In this document: one piece after another, positions 26,739 to 36,363 of the stretch | How the letters are laid out: every line of letters begins with the position of its first letter | Numbering within the stretch: position 1 is the first letter of the stretch | Program-made: the position numbers and the translations under genes | Assembly (NCBI RefSeq): GCF_004135405.1 | Contig: NZ_CP035491.1 | Span: forward strand, 2,356,001 to 2,420,000 | Origin: Agromyces protaetiae | GTDB lineage: Bacteria; Actinomycetota; Actinomycetes; Actinomycetales; Microbacteriaceae | Direction of reading: 5' to 3' | Length of the DNA: 64,000 nucleotides | Notes under the pieces: generated by a model | Seen by the model: the letters and a program-made list of their open reading frames with translations, nothing else | Told to the model about the DNA's origin: nothing | Databases searched by the model: none

Positions 26739-27653
26739 GTGACAGGCGAACAGGCTTCGAGACTCGGTCGGTATCCGGCGGCGCGGCACGTCATCGTGCA
26801 CGTCTCCGACACGCACCTCCTCGACGGCGGCGCGCCGCTCGGAGGCAAGGCCGACACGGTCGGGTGGCTCGACCAGGCCGTGCGCCAGCTCGAGCGGCTC
26901 GGTACGTCGATCGACGCGATCGTCGTGACCGGCGACGTCGCCGACCTGGGCGAGCCCGACGCATACGACCGGGCGCGCGCCGCGCTCGAACCGGTCGCGG
27001 CCGAGGCGCGCGCCGACCTGGTGTGGGTCATGGGCAACCACGACGAACGCGGGCCGTTCCGCGAGCGTCTGCTCGGCGAGCCGTCGAGCGACACGCCCGT
27101 CCATGTCGTTCACGACGTGGCCGGGCTCCGCATCGTTGCCCTCGACGTCTCGGTGCCGGGGTTCCACCACGGCGCCGTCGACGAGGCGTCGGCGGCGTGG
27201 CTCCGGGCTGCGCTCGCCGAATCCGCCCCGCACGGCACCGTGCTGGCCCTCCATCACGCGCCGATCGCGACGCCGCTCGCACTCATGGACGTGCTCGAAC
27301 TCCAGGGTCAAGATCTCCTCGCAGACGCCCTCGCGGGCACCGACGTTCGGCTCATCCTCGGCGGGCACCTGCACTATCCGACGAACGGCGTCTTCGCAGG
27401 CATCCCCGTCGCGGTCGCGGGAGCGACGGCGTACACGATGGACCTCTCGGCGCCGCCGCGCGAACTCGTCGGCATCGACGGCGGGCGCTCGTTCTCGGTG
27501 GTCCATCTCTACGACCAGGGCGTCGTCACGGCCGTCGTCCCGCTCGGGCCGTTCGAGGTGGTGTCGAACTTCGGCGCGGAGTTCCTCGCCGAGATCGAGT
27601 CGCTCGACCCGAGCGGCCGGCTCGACCGGTTCTCGCGGAAGCGATCCGGATGA
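26739..27653 (+). CDS. Calcineurin-like phosphodiesterase (CpdA/GpdQ-like)
   Basis: 304 residues. All five metallophosphoesterase motifs are present: VSDTHL (D24, H26), VVTGDVADLG, VMGNHDERG near 100, LALHHAPI and LGGHLHYPTNG near 208. Homologues hydrolyse cAMP or glycerophosphodiesters; the substrate is not determined by sequence. The stop overlaps xerC (ATGA), so the two are co-translated even though their roles differ. Confidence 0.9.
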   Translation: MTGEQASRLGRYPAARHVIVHVSDTHLLDGGAPLGGKADTVGWLDQAVRQLERLGTSIDAIVVTGDVADLGEPDAYDRARAALEPVAAEARADLVWVMGNHDERGPFRERLLGEPSSDTPVHVVHDVAGLRIVALDVSVPGFHHGAVDEASAAWLRAALAESAPHGTVLALHHAPIATPLALMDVLELQGQDLLADALAGTDVRLILGGHLHYPTNGVFAGIPVAVAGATAYTMDLSAPPRELVGIDGGRSFSVVHLYDQGVVTAVVPLGPFEVVSNFGAEFLAEIESLDPSGRLDRFSRKRSG

Positions 27654-28642
27654 GCGCGATCCACCCCCACCCGACACTCTTCGACGCCGCGATCGACGAG
27701 TACCTCGTGCATCTGCGGGCCGAGCGCGGCGTCGCCGTGAACACGCTCACGGCGTATCGCGGTGATCTCGCAGCGCTCGTGAGGTTCGTCGAGGCGCAGG
27801 ATGTCACGGCGCTCGCCGATGTGTCGTTGGGTGTCCTCCGCGATTGGCTGTGGGACGCGACCGAGCGGGGTCTTGCCCGCTCGACGATCGCGCGCCGGGC
27901 GGCCGCCGCCCGCGGCTTCTTCGCGTGGGCGGCCAGGCGCGGCGCGATTCCAGCCGACCCTGCGGCGCGTCTCAGGGCGCCGAAGGCGCTGCGCACTCTG
28001 CCGAGGGTGCTCACGCAGGGTGCGATCGAGGGCATTCTCACGAGGCTCGACGAGCGGGCGAGCGCGGGCGATCCGGCCGCAGCCCGCGACTCGGCGATCG
28101 TCGAATTGCTGTACGCGGCAGGGCTGCGCGTGTCCGAACTCACTGGGCTCGACGTCGGGTCGATCGATCGGTCGCGGCGCACCGTCCGGGTCCTCGGGAA
28201 GGGCTCGAAGGAGCGTGTCGTGCCCTACGGCTCGCCCGCTGCCCGATCTCTCGACCGCTACCTGGAAGTCGCCCGGCCCGCGCTCCTCGAAGCAGCCGCC
28301 GGGCACGGGCGCGCGGGCGAGGAACAGCGCGGCACCGCGACCGGCACGAACGGTGCGGCCCCGACATCCGCCGTCTTCGTCGGCGCCCGCGGAGGGCGAC
28401 TCGGAACCCGGGCCGTGCACCGACTCATCGCGGGTCTCCTCGCCGATGTGCCCGGATCTGGGCCGGCGGGGCCGCACGCGCTGCGCCACACGGCCGCGAC
28501 CCACCTGCTCGACGGCGGCGCCGACCTGCGTGCCGTGCAGGAATTCCTCGGGCACGCGAGCCTCGGCACGACGCAGATCTACACGCATGTGTCGGCTGAA
28601 CGGCTGAAGCAGACGTATCTGACCGCGCACCCGCGCGCGTGA
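27650..28642 (+). CDS. xerC: Tyrosine recombinase XerC
   Basis: 330 residues. N-terminal SAM-like core-binding domain (FDAAIDEYLVHLRAERG). Catalytic set: Arg in AAGLRVSEL (about 160), Lys in GKGSKERVVP (about 184), His-x-x-Arg in HALRHTAATH (about 276-279), His in GHASLGTTQ and the nucleophile Tyr in IYTHVS (about 311). With XerD it resolves chromosome dimers at dif. The location between dprA and rpsB is conserved, so this is a housekeeping gene, not a phage integrase. Confidence 0.94.
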   Translation: MSAIHPHPTLFDAAIDEYLVHLRAERGVAVNTLTAYRGDLAALVRFVEAQDVTALADVSLGVLRDWLWDATERGLARSTIARRAAAARGFFAWAARRGAIPADPAARLRAPKALRTLPRVLTQGAIEGILTRLDERASAGDPAAARDSAIVELLYAAGLRVSELTGLDVGSIDRSRRTVRVLGKGSKERVVPYGSPAARSLDRYLEVARPALLEAAAGHGRAGEEQRGTATGTNGAAPTSAVFVGARGGRLGTRAVHRLIAGLLADVPGSGPAGPHALRHTAATHLLDGGADLRAVQEFLGHASLGTTQIYTHVSAERLKQTYLTAHPRA

Positions 28643-28673
28643 GTCCGCGCGCGCCGGGCGCGAGACATCCGGG

Positions 28674-29231
28674 TCAGGAAAGGGGCAGCAGCACGGCGCG
28701 CGGGACGCCGCCGAGGAACAGGAACGGCGAGACGTAGTCGCCGTCGACCCGGACGCCGAAGTGCACGCAGCCTGCGTCGCAGTGGCCTCCCGTCGCGACG
28801 ACGCCGATCGGATCCCCAGCACGCACGAGATCGCCGACGGAGACGGACGCCTCGACGGGCTCGATCGCGCTCACCACGCCGTCGCCGTGGTCGATCGAGA
28901 CCACCGGTCTGCCCGCGACCAGGCCTGCGAACGAGATGCGGCCGGCTGAAGCGGCGGCGACGGCCGCGCCGGGGACCGCGGCGAGATCGACGCCCCGATG
29001 GCCGGGGGAGTAGCGGGTCGCGGGGGCCCGGTATGGGTCGACGACGCGATGGGGCGTCGGTGTCGGCCAGTCCCAGCGCTCGTCGGCGCCGGCGGTTCCG
29101 GACGCTGGCGACGCCGCGGACGGGTGCGCCGCGGCCACGGACGACGGCGACGCGAAGAGCGCCGGGGCGAGGGCGAAGACGGTCGTGAGCGCGACGACGC
29201 TCGCGGCTCGGGACATCCGTCTCATGTGCAT
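28674..29231 (-). CDS. Secreted M23 (LytM) family peptidase
   Basis: 185 residues. Sec signal (SRAASVVALTTVFALAPALFASP) and a compact LytM domain: GHRGVDLAAVPG with the first zinc ligands, then VHFGVRVDG, the equivalent of HxH with only one His visible in that motif. Cell-wall hydrolase or a regulatory, degenerate LytM. The ATG at 29231 has GAGG eight bases upstream; 29225 is an alternative. Between xerC and rpsB, on the opposite strand to both. Confidence 0.88.
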   Translation of the reverse strand: MHMRRMSRAASVVALTTVFALAPALFASPSSVAAAHPSAASPASGTAGADERWDWPTPTPHRVVDPYRAPATRYSPGHRGVDLAAVPGAAVAAASAGRISFAGLVAGRPVVSIDHGDGVVSAIEPVEASVSVGDLVRAGDPIGVVATGGHCDAGCVHFGVRVDGDYVSPFLFLGGVPRAVLLPLS

Positions 29232-29329
29232 GTCGGAAGCCTCGCGCGTGGCGCGCGCCGTCGGTCGACGAGCCCTCGCAACGGGGACGGCGACCCCGAG
29301 CGCGGCCCTGGGGAGGAGCCGTCGCGTGA

Positions 29330-29335
29330 TAACAT
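29330..29335 (+). promoter_or_regulatory. -10 element of rpsB
   Basis: TAACAT about 155 bases before the rpsB ATG, giving a long leader. No convincing -35 is visible. Confidence 0.4.
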
Positions 29336-29415
29336 GAACGTTGCATCCCGCGCTGCGGGGTGACTCCGCGTGCCCATTCGGCCACCGTCTCCATCAGTCC
29401 CGCTCGAGTATCGAG

Positions 29416-29455
29416 CCGGCGGAGCGTGCCGGGCACCAGGGCTTCCGGCCGCCGG
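29416..29455 (+). ncRNA. Structured 5' leader of rpsB (possible S2 leader)
   Basis: CCGGCGG (29416-29422) pairs perfectly with CCGCCGG (29449-29455), enclosing a GTGC/GCAC mini-hairpin. It lies between the candidate rpsB -10 and its Shine-Dalgarno. Autoregulatory S2 leaders are known in other bacteria; identity here is inferred from position and pairing. Confidence 0.35.
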
Positions 29456-29490
29456 TCGGGGCATCAACTGAGAACAGAAGGAGAACGGCC

Positions 29491-30423
29491 ATGGCCGTCG
29501 TCACCATTCGCCAGCTGCTCGACAGCGGCGTGCACTTCGGGCACCAGACCCGCCGTTGGAACCCGAAGATGAAGCGCTTCATCTTCACCGAGCGTTCCGG
29601 CATCTACATCATCGACCTCCAGCAGTCGCTCTCCTTCATCGACAAGGCCTACGACTTCGTCAAGGAGACCGTCGCGCACGGCGGCACCATCCTCTTCGTC
29701 GGCACCAAGAAGCAGGCGCAGGAGTCGATCGCCGAGCAGGCGACGCGCGTCGGCCAGCCCTACGTCAACCAGCGTTGGCTCGGCGGCCTCCTCACCAACT
29801 TCACGACGGTGTCGAAGCGCCTCGCCCGCATGAAGGAGCTCGAGGAGCTCGACTTCGAGGGCACCACCTCGGGCTTCACCAAGAAGGAGCTCCTCCTCAA
29901 GAAGCGCGAGCTCGACAAGCTCCACAAGTCGCTCGGCGGCATCCGCAACCTCTCGAAGACGCCGTCGGCGCTCTGGGTCGTGGACACCAAGAAGGAGCAC
30001 CTCGCGATCGACGAGGCCAAGAAGCTCGGTATCCCCGTCATCGGCATCCTCGACACGAACTGCGACCCCGACGAGGTCCAGTACCCCATCCCGGGCAACG
30101 ACGACGCGATCCGTTCGGTGAGCCTGCTCACCCGCATCATCGCCGACGCGGCCGCCGAGGGCCTCATCCAACGCCACCAGAAGCCCGAAGAGGGCGAAGA
30201 GGCCGAGCCGCTCGCCGAGTGGGAGCAGGAGCTCCTCCAGGCCGGCAGCGAGACCACCCCCGAGCAGGCGTCGGCCGAGACCGAGAAGGTCGCGGAGACC
30301 GAAGCCTCGGCCAAGGCTGAAGCGGCCGAGGTCGTCGACGAGGCCGCCGAGGAGATCGCGGCGACCGAGTCGGCCGCCGACGAGGCGGGCGAGGCTGCTG
30401 CCGACGCCGCCGAGTCCAAGTAA
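29491..30423 (+). CDS. rpsB: 30S ribosomal protein S2
   Basis: 310 residues. Core S2: [53 protein letters not shown] and [17 protein letters not shown]. The C-terminal 70 residues are an Ala-Glu-rich acidic extension ([17 protein letters not shown] onward), common in actinobacterial S2. Strong Shine-Dalgarno AGAAGGAGAA. tsf follows after 42 bases, the universal rpsB-tsf pair. Confidence 0.98.
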   Translation: MAVVTIRQLLDSGVHFGHQTRRWNPKMKRFIFTERSGIYIIDLQQSLSFIDKAYDFVKETVAHGGTILFVGTKKQAQESIAEQATRVGQPYVNQRWLGGLLTNFTTVSKRLARMKELEELDFEGTTSGFTKKELLLKKRELDKLHKSLGGIRNLSKTPSALWVVDTKKEHLAIDEAKKLGIPVIGILDTNCDPDEVQYPIPGNDDAIRSVSLLTRIIADAAAEGLIQRHQKPEEGEEAEPLAEWEQELLQAGSETTPEQASAETEKVAETEASAKAEAAEVVDEAAEEIAATESAADEAGEAAADAAESK

Positions 30424-30465
30424 TCCACTAGTCCAGACCACGAGTCCAGGAGACTGTTTCCGAAC

Positions 30466-31296
30466 ATGGCCAACTTCACTCTCGAAGACGTCAAGACCCT
30501 GCGCGAGCGCCTCGGCACCGGCATGGTCGACACGAAGAACGCCCTCGTGGAAGCCGACGGCGACCTCGAGAAGGCGGTCGAAATCCTCCGCCTGAAGGGC
30601 GCGAAGGGCAACGCGAAGCGTGCCGACCGCTCGACCGCCGAGGGCCTCGTCGCCGCCGTCGACAACGGCGACGGCACCGCGACCCTCATCGAGCTCGCCT
30701 GCGAGACCGACTTCGTCGCCAAGGGCGACAAGTTCGTCGGCCTCGCCGACCGCGTGCTCGCGGCCGTCGCCGCGGCTCGCGCCGAGACCGTCGAGGCCGC
30801 ACTGGCCGCGCCGGCCGAGGGCAAGACCGTCGCCGACGTCATCTCCGAAGAGGCGGCGATCCTCGGCGAGAAGGTCGAGCTCCGTCGCATCCGCCTCGTC
30901 AAGGGCGAGCAGTTCTCGATCTACCTGCACAAGACCTCGAAGGACCTGCCCCCGCAGGTCGGCGTGGTCCTCGGCTTCGCCGGTGCCGATGTCGAGACCG
31001 CCCGTTCGATCGCGCAGCACATCTCGTTCGCCGCGCCCGAGTACCTCACTCGCGACGAGGTGCCGACCGAGGCCGTCGAGAAGGAGCGCCAGATCGTCGA
31101 GCAGATCACGCGCGAGGAGGGCAAGCCCGAGGCCGCCCTCCCGAAGATCGTCGAGGGTCGCCTCGGCGCCTACTTCAAGCAGGTCGCACTGCTCGAGCAG
31201 GACTACGCGAAGGACAACAAGCTCACGATCGCCAAGGTGCTGGCGGACGCGGGCCTGACCGTGAGCGACTTCGCTCGCTTCAAGGTCGGCGCGTAA
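30466..31296 (+). CDS. tsf: Elongation factor Ts
   Basis: 276 residues; recharges EF-Tu with GTP. N-terminal UBA-like domain TLEDVKTLRERLGTGMVDTKNAL, core TDFVAKGDKFVGLADRV, and C-terminal ADAGLTVSDFARFKVG. Length is normal. A strong terminator follows 11 bases after the stop. Confidence 0.98.
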   Translation: MANFTLEDVKTLRERLGTGMVDTKNALVEADGDLEKAVEILRLKGAKGNAKRADRSTAEGLVAAVDNGDGTATLIELACETDFVAKGDKFVGLADRVLAAVAAARAETVEAALAAPAEGKTVADVISEEAAILGEKVELRRIRLVKGEQFSIYLHKTSKDLPPQVGVVLGFAGADVETARSIAQHISFAAPEYLTRDEVPTEAVEKERQIVEQITREEGKPEAALPKIVEGRLGAYFKQVALLEQDYAKDNKLTIAKVLADAGLTVSDFARFKVGA

Positions 31297-32208
<912 letters not shown>

Positions 32209-32251
32209 ACTGTCCGAAGAGCTGTTCCTGCAGCGAAGAGAAGGAGCCCCC

Positions 32252-32806
32252 GTGATCGCGGATGTACTGTCCGATGCCACCGCACGCATGCAGAAGGCCG
32301 TCGAGGTCGCCAAAGACGACTTCGCGACCGTGCGAACCGGGCGCGCGAACCCGCAGCTCTTCCAGAAGATCCTGGTGAGCTACTACGGCACGCCGACGCC
32401 GCTCTCGCAGCTCGCCTCGCTGCAGAATCCCGAGGCCCGCACGCTCGTCGTCACGCCCTACGACAAGGGTGCACTGCGCGACATCGAGCAGGCGATCCGC
32501 GACACTCCGAACCTCGGGGCCAACCCGACGAACGACGGCAACATCATCCGTGTCACGCTCCCCGAACTCACCGAGGAGCGCCGCAAAGAGTTCGTGAAGC
32601 TCGTGCGCTCGAAGGCCGAAGACGCCCGTGTGTCGGTGCGAAACATCCGCCGCAAGGCGAAGGACGACCTCGACGCGCTCAAGGGCGAACTCGGCGACGA
32701 CGAGGTGGCGCGCGGCGAGAAGGAGCTCGAGCAGGTCACGAAGGCGCACGTCGACCAGATCGACGACGCGCTGAAGCGCAAGGAAACCGAACTCCTCGAG
32801 GTCTGA
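32252..32806 (+). CDS. frr: Ribosome recycling factor
   Basis: 184 residues, GTG start behind AAGGAG. Releases ribosomes after termination with EF-G. Landmarks: [26 protein letters not shown] and [12 protein letters not shown] near the C-terminal hairpin helix. A TAGACT overlapping the pyrH stop (from 32206) could provide a separate promoter. Confidence 0.98.
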   Translation: MIADVLSDATARMQKAVEVAKDDFATVRTGRANPQLFQKILVSYYGTPTPLSQLASLQNPEARTLVVTPYDKGALRDIEQAIRDTPNLGANPTNDGNIIRVTLPELTEERRKEFVKLVRSKAEDARVSVRNIRRKAKDDLDALKGELGDDEVARGEKELEQVTKAHVDQIDDALKRKETELLEV

Positions 32807-32808
32807 GC

Positions 32809-33789
32809 GTGACCAGGTCGGGCGGTCCGGGGGAGGACGGGGTCGACGGGTCCGATCACGATCGCAGCCCCCGCGACGAGATCCTGGCGCAAGTGCATTC
32901 GGCGCGCGTCGAGTTCGAGCGACAGTTCGAGGCGGGCAAGGCGCAGTTCGAGGAGACGCAGGAGAAGATCAAGGCGCGCACCGGAAGGAACCTCCTCGGT
33001 GCGATCCTGATCGGCTTGGGTGTCGGAGCCGCGCTCCTGCTCAGCCTCCTGGTGGTCAAAGAGCTCTTCATGCTGTTCGCGGTCGTCATGGTCGGTTTCG
33101 GCACGGTCGAACTCGTGCAGGCGTTCCGGAAGCGCGATCTGCTCGTTCCGATCGTGCCGAGCGTCGCGGTCGCCGTGCTCACCGTGCCCGCCGCGTACTA
33201 CTACGGCGCTGCCGGGCAGTTCATCTCGGTCATCGCGGGCATCCTCCTCATCTCGATCTGGCGGATCGTGGCGGCGTTCGCGCGCGGCACGCGTGCGAAC
33301 CTGCTCCGCGACCTCGGCGCCGGGGCGTTCGTTCAGGGGTACGTGACGTTCCTCGCGACGTTCGCGGTCGTGCTCACAGCAGCCGAAGGCGGGCAGTGGT
33401 GGACGCTCGCGTTCATCATCACGGTCGTGTGCGTGGACACCGGCGCATACGCGTTCGGACTCTCGTTCGGCAAGCACCCGATGGCCCCCGTCATCAGCCC
33501 GAAGAAGACCTGGGAGGGCTTCGCAGGAGCCGCCGTCACGAGCACCGTCGCGGGCGTGCTGCTCGCGATCTTCATGCTCGACGAGCCGTGGTGGTTCGGT
33601 ATCGGCTTCGGCCTCGCACTGCTCTTGACGGCGACGCTCGGCGACCTCGCCGAATCTCTCATCAAACGCGATCTCGGCATCAAGGACATGTCGTCGTGGC
33701 TGCCCGGGCACGGCGGATTCCTCGACCGCCTCGACTCGATCCTGCCTTCCGCAGCAGTCGCATACGCGGCGTTCGCGTTCTTCGGGTGA
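32809..33789 (+). CDS. cdsA: Phosphatidate cytidylyltransferase CdsA
   Basis: 326 residues; makes CDP-diacylglycerol for phospholipid synthesis. A charged cytoplasmic N-terminus of about 60 residues with a short coiled coil (FERQFEAGKAQFEETQEKIK) precedes seven to eight membrane helices. The C-terminal CDP-alcohol signature is complete: SLIKRDLGIKDMSSWLPGHG followed by GFLDRLDSI. GTG start two bases after frr. Confidence 0.95.
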   Translation: MTRSGGPGEDGVDGSDHDRSPRDEILAQVHSARVEFERQFEAGKAQFEETQEKIKARTGRNLLGAILIGLGVGAALLLSLLVVKELFMLFAVVMVGFGTVELVQAFRKRDLLVPIVPSVAVAVLTVPAAYYYGAAGQFISVIAGILLISIWRIVAAFARGTRANLLRDLGAGAFVQGYVTFLATFAVVLTAAEGGQWWTLAFIITVVCVDTGAYAFGLSFGKHPMAPVISPKKTWEGFAGAAVTSTVAGVLLAIFMLDEPWWFGIGFGLALLLTATLGDLAESLIKRDLGIKDMSSWLPGHGGFLDRLDSILPSAAVAYAAFAFFG

Positions 33790-33810
33790 CCTGTGGGGGA
33801 TACTGGATCG

Positions 33811-34365
33811 GTGGCCCCCACGTTTCCTCGCGCGCGCAGACCCCAGCTCGGCTATGACGTCGACCAGGTCGACGAGTTCCTCGTCGTCGCCCGACGCGCC
33901 TACGACGGCACCATGCGTCCCGGCGATCCGAAGGTGACGGCCGAGAACATCAGGCTCACGGCCTTCGGCATGCAGAAGGGCGGCTACTCGACCGCCCACG
34001 TCGATGCAGCCCTCGAACGGCTCGAAGACGCGTTCGCGGCGCGCGAGCGTCAGATCGCGGCCCGACTCCACGGTGACGAAGCCTGGCTCACCGAGGCGCG
34101 CACGACGGCGCAGGTCGTCGCGAACCGTCTCGCCCGCCCCGACCGTGAACGTTTCGACCGGGTGAATCCGCTCGTCCTCGGCTATAGCGTCAAAGAGGTC
34201 GATCGCTTCGCCGAACGACTCGGTCGCTACTTCACCGACGGGTGGCCGATCGGCATCGACGACGTCCGCACGGTGACGTTCACGGCGCAGCGGGGCGGGT
34301 ACCGCGAGGCGCAGGTCGACCTCGTGCTCGACGCCGTCGTCGACGTCATGCTCGCGGTCCGCTGA
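33811..34365 (+). CDS. DivIVA-domain protein with two repeats
   Basis: 184 residues. Two copies of a DivIVA-like unit: GYDVDQVDEFLVVARRAY...ENIRLTAFGMQKGGYSTAHVD and GYSVKEVDRFAERLGRYF...DDVRTVTFTAQRGGYREAQVD. The family recruits growth or division proteins to curved membranes; this short, coil-poor type is of unknown role. The GTG at 33811 is preferred (GGGGGA ten bases upstream, matching family N-termini); GTG at 33793 is an alternative. Confidence 0.82.
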   Translation: MAPTFPRARRPQLGYDVDQVDEFLVVARRAYDGTMRPGDPKVTAENIRLTAFGMQKGGYSTAHVDAALERLEDAFAARERQIAARLHGDEAWLTEARTTAQVVANRLARPDRERFDRVNPLVLGYSVKEVDRFAERLGRYFTDGWPIGIDDVRTVTFTAQRGGYREAQVDLVLDAVVDVMLAVR

Positions 34366-34378
34366 CCGCTAGGATCGG

Positions 34379-35173
34379 GTGATCGTGGGCAGGCATTCCG
34401 ATGGTGGCGCGCGCGACGCGCACCCTGCAGCGACCGGTCGAGGGGCGAATTCCGGTCTCCCGTCGGTCTCGAGGGCGACGTTCGCGTCGGTCGAGCCGAC
34501 ACCGGCTGCCCAGGCAAGGGCTGCACAGACGGCGGCTGCGCGGGCACCGGGCGCGCGAGCGGCCGGGCCGACTCCGAGCAGCGCGCGCGTCACGAGCAAG
34601 GCGAAGCAGGCGACATCCGTGCTGTTCGCCTTCACCGCTGCTGCGAGCTTCTTCCTCGTCAACATCGTCGACCCGTACTCGGGCGCGACGGCCTCGGCCG
34701 AGCACACCAGCCCGGCCCGATTCGGCGGTGCCGTGCCGCAGTCGGTCGAGGTCGAGGGGGAGTACGCGCTCTCGGTCGGCCAGGAGAGCTACCACGTCGA
34801 GAAGAAGCCCGACGAGCCCGCGGCGAAGCCCGCGTCGGCAGGGTGGGCTCCGCCCGCGGTCACTCCCGACCCCGGGTCGGCTCAGGCATACGCGGCAGGA
34901 GCCGTCGCAGCCCGCGGCTGGCCCTCGACCGAGTTCGACTGCCTCGTCGCCCTGTGGGCGAAGGAGTCGGGCTGGCGGGTGAACGCGTACAACGCCGGCA
35001 GCGGCGCATACGGCATCCCACAGGCGCTCCCAGGGTCGAAGATGGCGAGCGCCGGCGCCGACTGGGAGACGAGCGCCGCCACCCAGATCGAGTGGGGTCT
35101 CGGCTACGTGCAGGGCCGGTACGGCTCGCCGTGCGGAGCCTGGGCGCACTCGCAGGACAGCGGCTGGTACTGA
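34379..35173 (+). CDS. Membrane-anchored lytic transglycosylase-like protein
   Basis: 264 residues. A Pro/Ala/Arg-rich cytoplasmic N-terminus of about 75 residues, one membrane helix (SVLFAFTAAASFFLVNIV), then an extracellular SLT-like domain: FDCLVALWAKESGWRVNAYN (catalytic Glu in KESGW), GAYGIPQALPGSKM and the C-terminal IEWGLGYVQGRYGSPCGAW. This is the small actinobacterial SLT/resuscitation-associated type. GTG start 34379; a second GTG at 34385 is possible; a TAGGAT precedes them. Confidence 0.83.
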   Translation: MIVGRHSDGGARDAHPAATGRGANSGLPSVSRATFASVEPTPAAQARAAQTAAARAPGARAAGPTPSSARVTSKAKQATSVLFAFTAAASFFLVNIVDPYSGATASAEHTSPARFGGAVPQSVEVEGEYALSVGQESYHVEKKPDEPAAKPASAGWAPPAVTPDPGSAQAYAAGAVAARGWPSTEFDCLVALWAKESGWRVNAYNAGSGAYGIPQALPGSKMASAGADWETSAATQIEWGLGYVQGRYGSPCGAWAHSQDSGWY

Positions 35174-35217
35174 CCCGCTGCGCGTGCGCCGGGAGCCTTC
35201 GGCACGCGTGCCCGACC

Positions 35218-35223
35218 TAGACT
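35218..35223 (+). promoter_or_regulatory. -10 element of leaderless zinc-ribbon gene
   Basis: TAGACT, six bases, then the ATG at 35230. Confidence 0.5.
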
Positions 35224-35229
35224 GGAACG

Positions 35230-35538
35230 ATGGCACCGTCGAATCGAGCGCGCGGCCGGGCCGCGAAGGCCCGCGCCGGACATCCCGAACTCGACGTCGA
35301 ACGACTCACCGCGGGCTGGAAGCGCACCGAGATCCGCGGCGGACGCGAATGGTACGTCCAGCCGATCTCGGAGCAGCAGGCCTCGAAGCCGTACACCTGC
35401 CCCGGCTGCGGCCAAGAGGTCGCACCGGGCACCGCACACCTCGTCGCCTGGCGGGCCGACGGCGTCCTCGGCGACGCAGCCGACCTCGCCGCGCGGCGCC
35501 ATTGGCACACCCACTGCTGGAGGATCGGCGCCCCGTGA
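35230..35538 (+). CDS. Small zinc-ribbon-like protein
   Basis: 102 residues, basic N-terminus. A probable metal site is YTCPGCGQEV plus HLVAWRADG and the terminal HWHTHCW. Close relatives in actinobacteria are often labelled ATP/GTP-binding protein, for which I see no P-loop. Overlaps the hydrolase gene by four bases (GTGA), suggesting coupling. Confidence 0.72.
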   Translation: MAPSNRARGRAAKARAGHPELDVERLTAGWKRTEIRGGREWYVQPISEQQASKPYTCPGCGQEVAPGTAHLVAWRADGVLGDAADLAARRHWHTHCWRIGAP

Positions 35539-36266
35539 ACGAACCCGCACCCGTCGAGATCCGGGCGGGCGTCGAATTGCCCGCGAATCGCGAAGAGATC
35601 GAGCTGCACACCGCCGACGGGCTGACGCTCGTCGGCGAGCTCGCGACGCCGATCGACCGCGCGCCGGCGGCGACACTGCTCACCCTGCACCCGCTCCCGA
35701 CGGCCGGCGGCTTCATGGACTCCCACGTCCTCCGCAAGGCTGCTGCGCGGCTCCCTGCCCTCGCGGGCGTGGCGGTGCTGCGCTTCAACACGCGCGGCAC
35801 GAGTTCGCCGCGCGGCACGAGCGAGGGTGCGTTCGGCGACGGGGTCGACGAGCGGGCGGATGTCGCGGCAGCGGTCGCGTTCGTCCGTGAACGCGGACTC
35901 CCGACGCCGTGGCTCGTCGGCTGGTCGTTCGGCACCGAGCTCGCACTGAAGCACGGCCTCGAGCACGACATCGCCGGAGTCATCCTGCTCTCGCCGCCGC
36001 TCCGGCGGACGACCGCCGAAGAGCTCGCGCGCTGGCGCGACGCGAGAGTGCCCGTCGTGGCGCTCGTGCCCGAGCACGACGACTTCCTCCAGCCCGACGA
36101 GGCGTTCGAACGGTTCGGCACGGTGCCGAACATCGAGGTCGTGCCGATCGAGGGCGGCAAGCACCTGTGGGTCGGCGAGACGCTCACGCGGCGGGCGCTC
36201 GACGAGATCGTCGCACGCGTCGCGCCCGAGGCCTCGCCGCTGCCGACGACCTGGCGCCCGGTGTAG
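35535..36266 (+). CDS. Alpha/beta hydrolase
   Basis: 243 residues. Nucleophile elbow GWSFGTE, preceded by an oxyanion strand TLLTLHPLPTAGGFMDS and VLRFNTRGTSSPRGTSEG. Catalytic Asp probably lies in PEHDDFLQP and His in GGKHLWVGE. It resembles the small dienelactone-hydrolase/serine-hydrolase group (YpfH or KANL3/Tex30-like); substrate unknown. Cytosolic. Confidence 0.85.
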   Translation: MNEPAPVEIRAGVELPANREEIELHTADGLTLVGELATPIDRAPAATLLTLHPLPTAGGFMDSHVLRKAAARLPALAGVAVLRFNTRGTSSPRGTSEGAFGDGVDERADVAAAVAFVRERGLPTPWLVGWSFGTELALKHGLEHDIAGVILLSPPLRRTTAEELARWRDARVPVVALVPEHDDFLQPDEAFERFGTVPNIEVVPIEGGKHLWVGETLTRRALDEIVARVAPEASPLPTTWRPV

Positions 36267-36315
36267 CGCGGCTCGCCTTCGACCGGAGACGACGCGCCGA
36301 ATCATCCGGAGACGA

Positions 36316-36347
36316 CGAAGGGGGCGGCCGATCGGCCGCCCCCTTCG
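36316..36347. terminator. Bidirectional terminator
   Basis: A perfect 32-base palindrome CGAAGGGGGCGGCCGA/TCGGCCGCCCCCTTCG between the converging hydrolase and coiled-coil genes. It lies 17 bases before the minus-strand stop codon and has no long T-run. Confidence 0.8.
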
Positions 36348-36363
36348 CGCGTTCGCGCCGAGG

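Noticed and set aside
27650-28642. XerC-type recombinase as a sign of a prophage or integrative element
   Set aside because: Embedded in a conserved housekeeping order, no attachment-site repeats or phage genes nearby, base composition normal.
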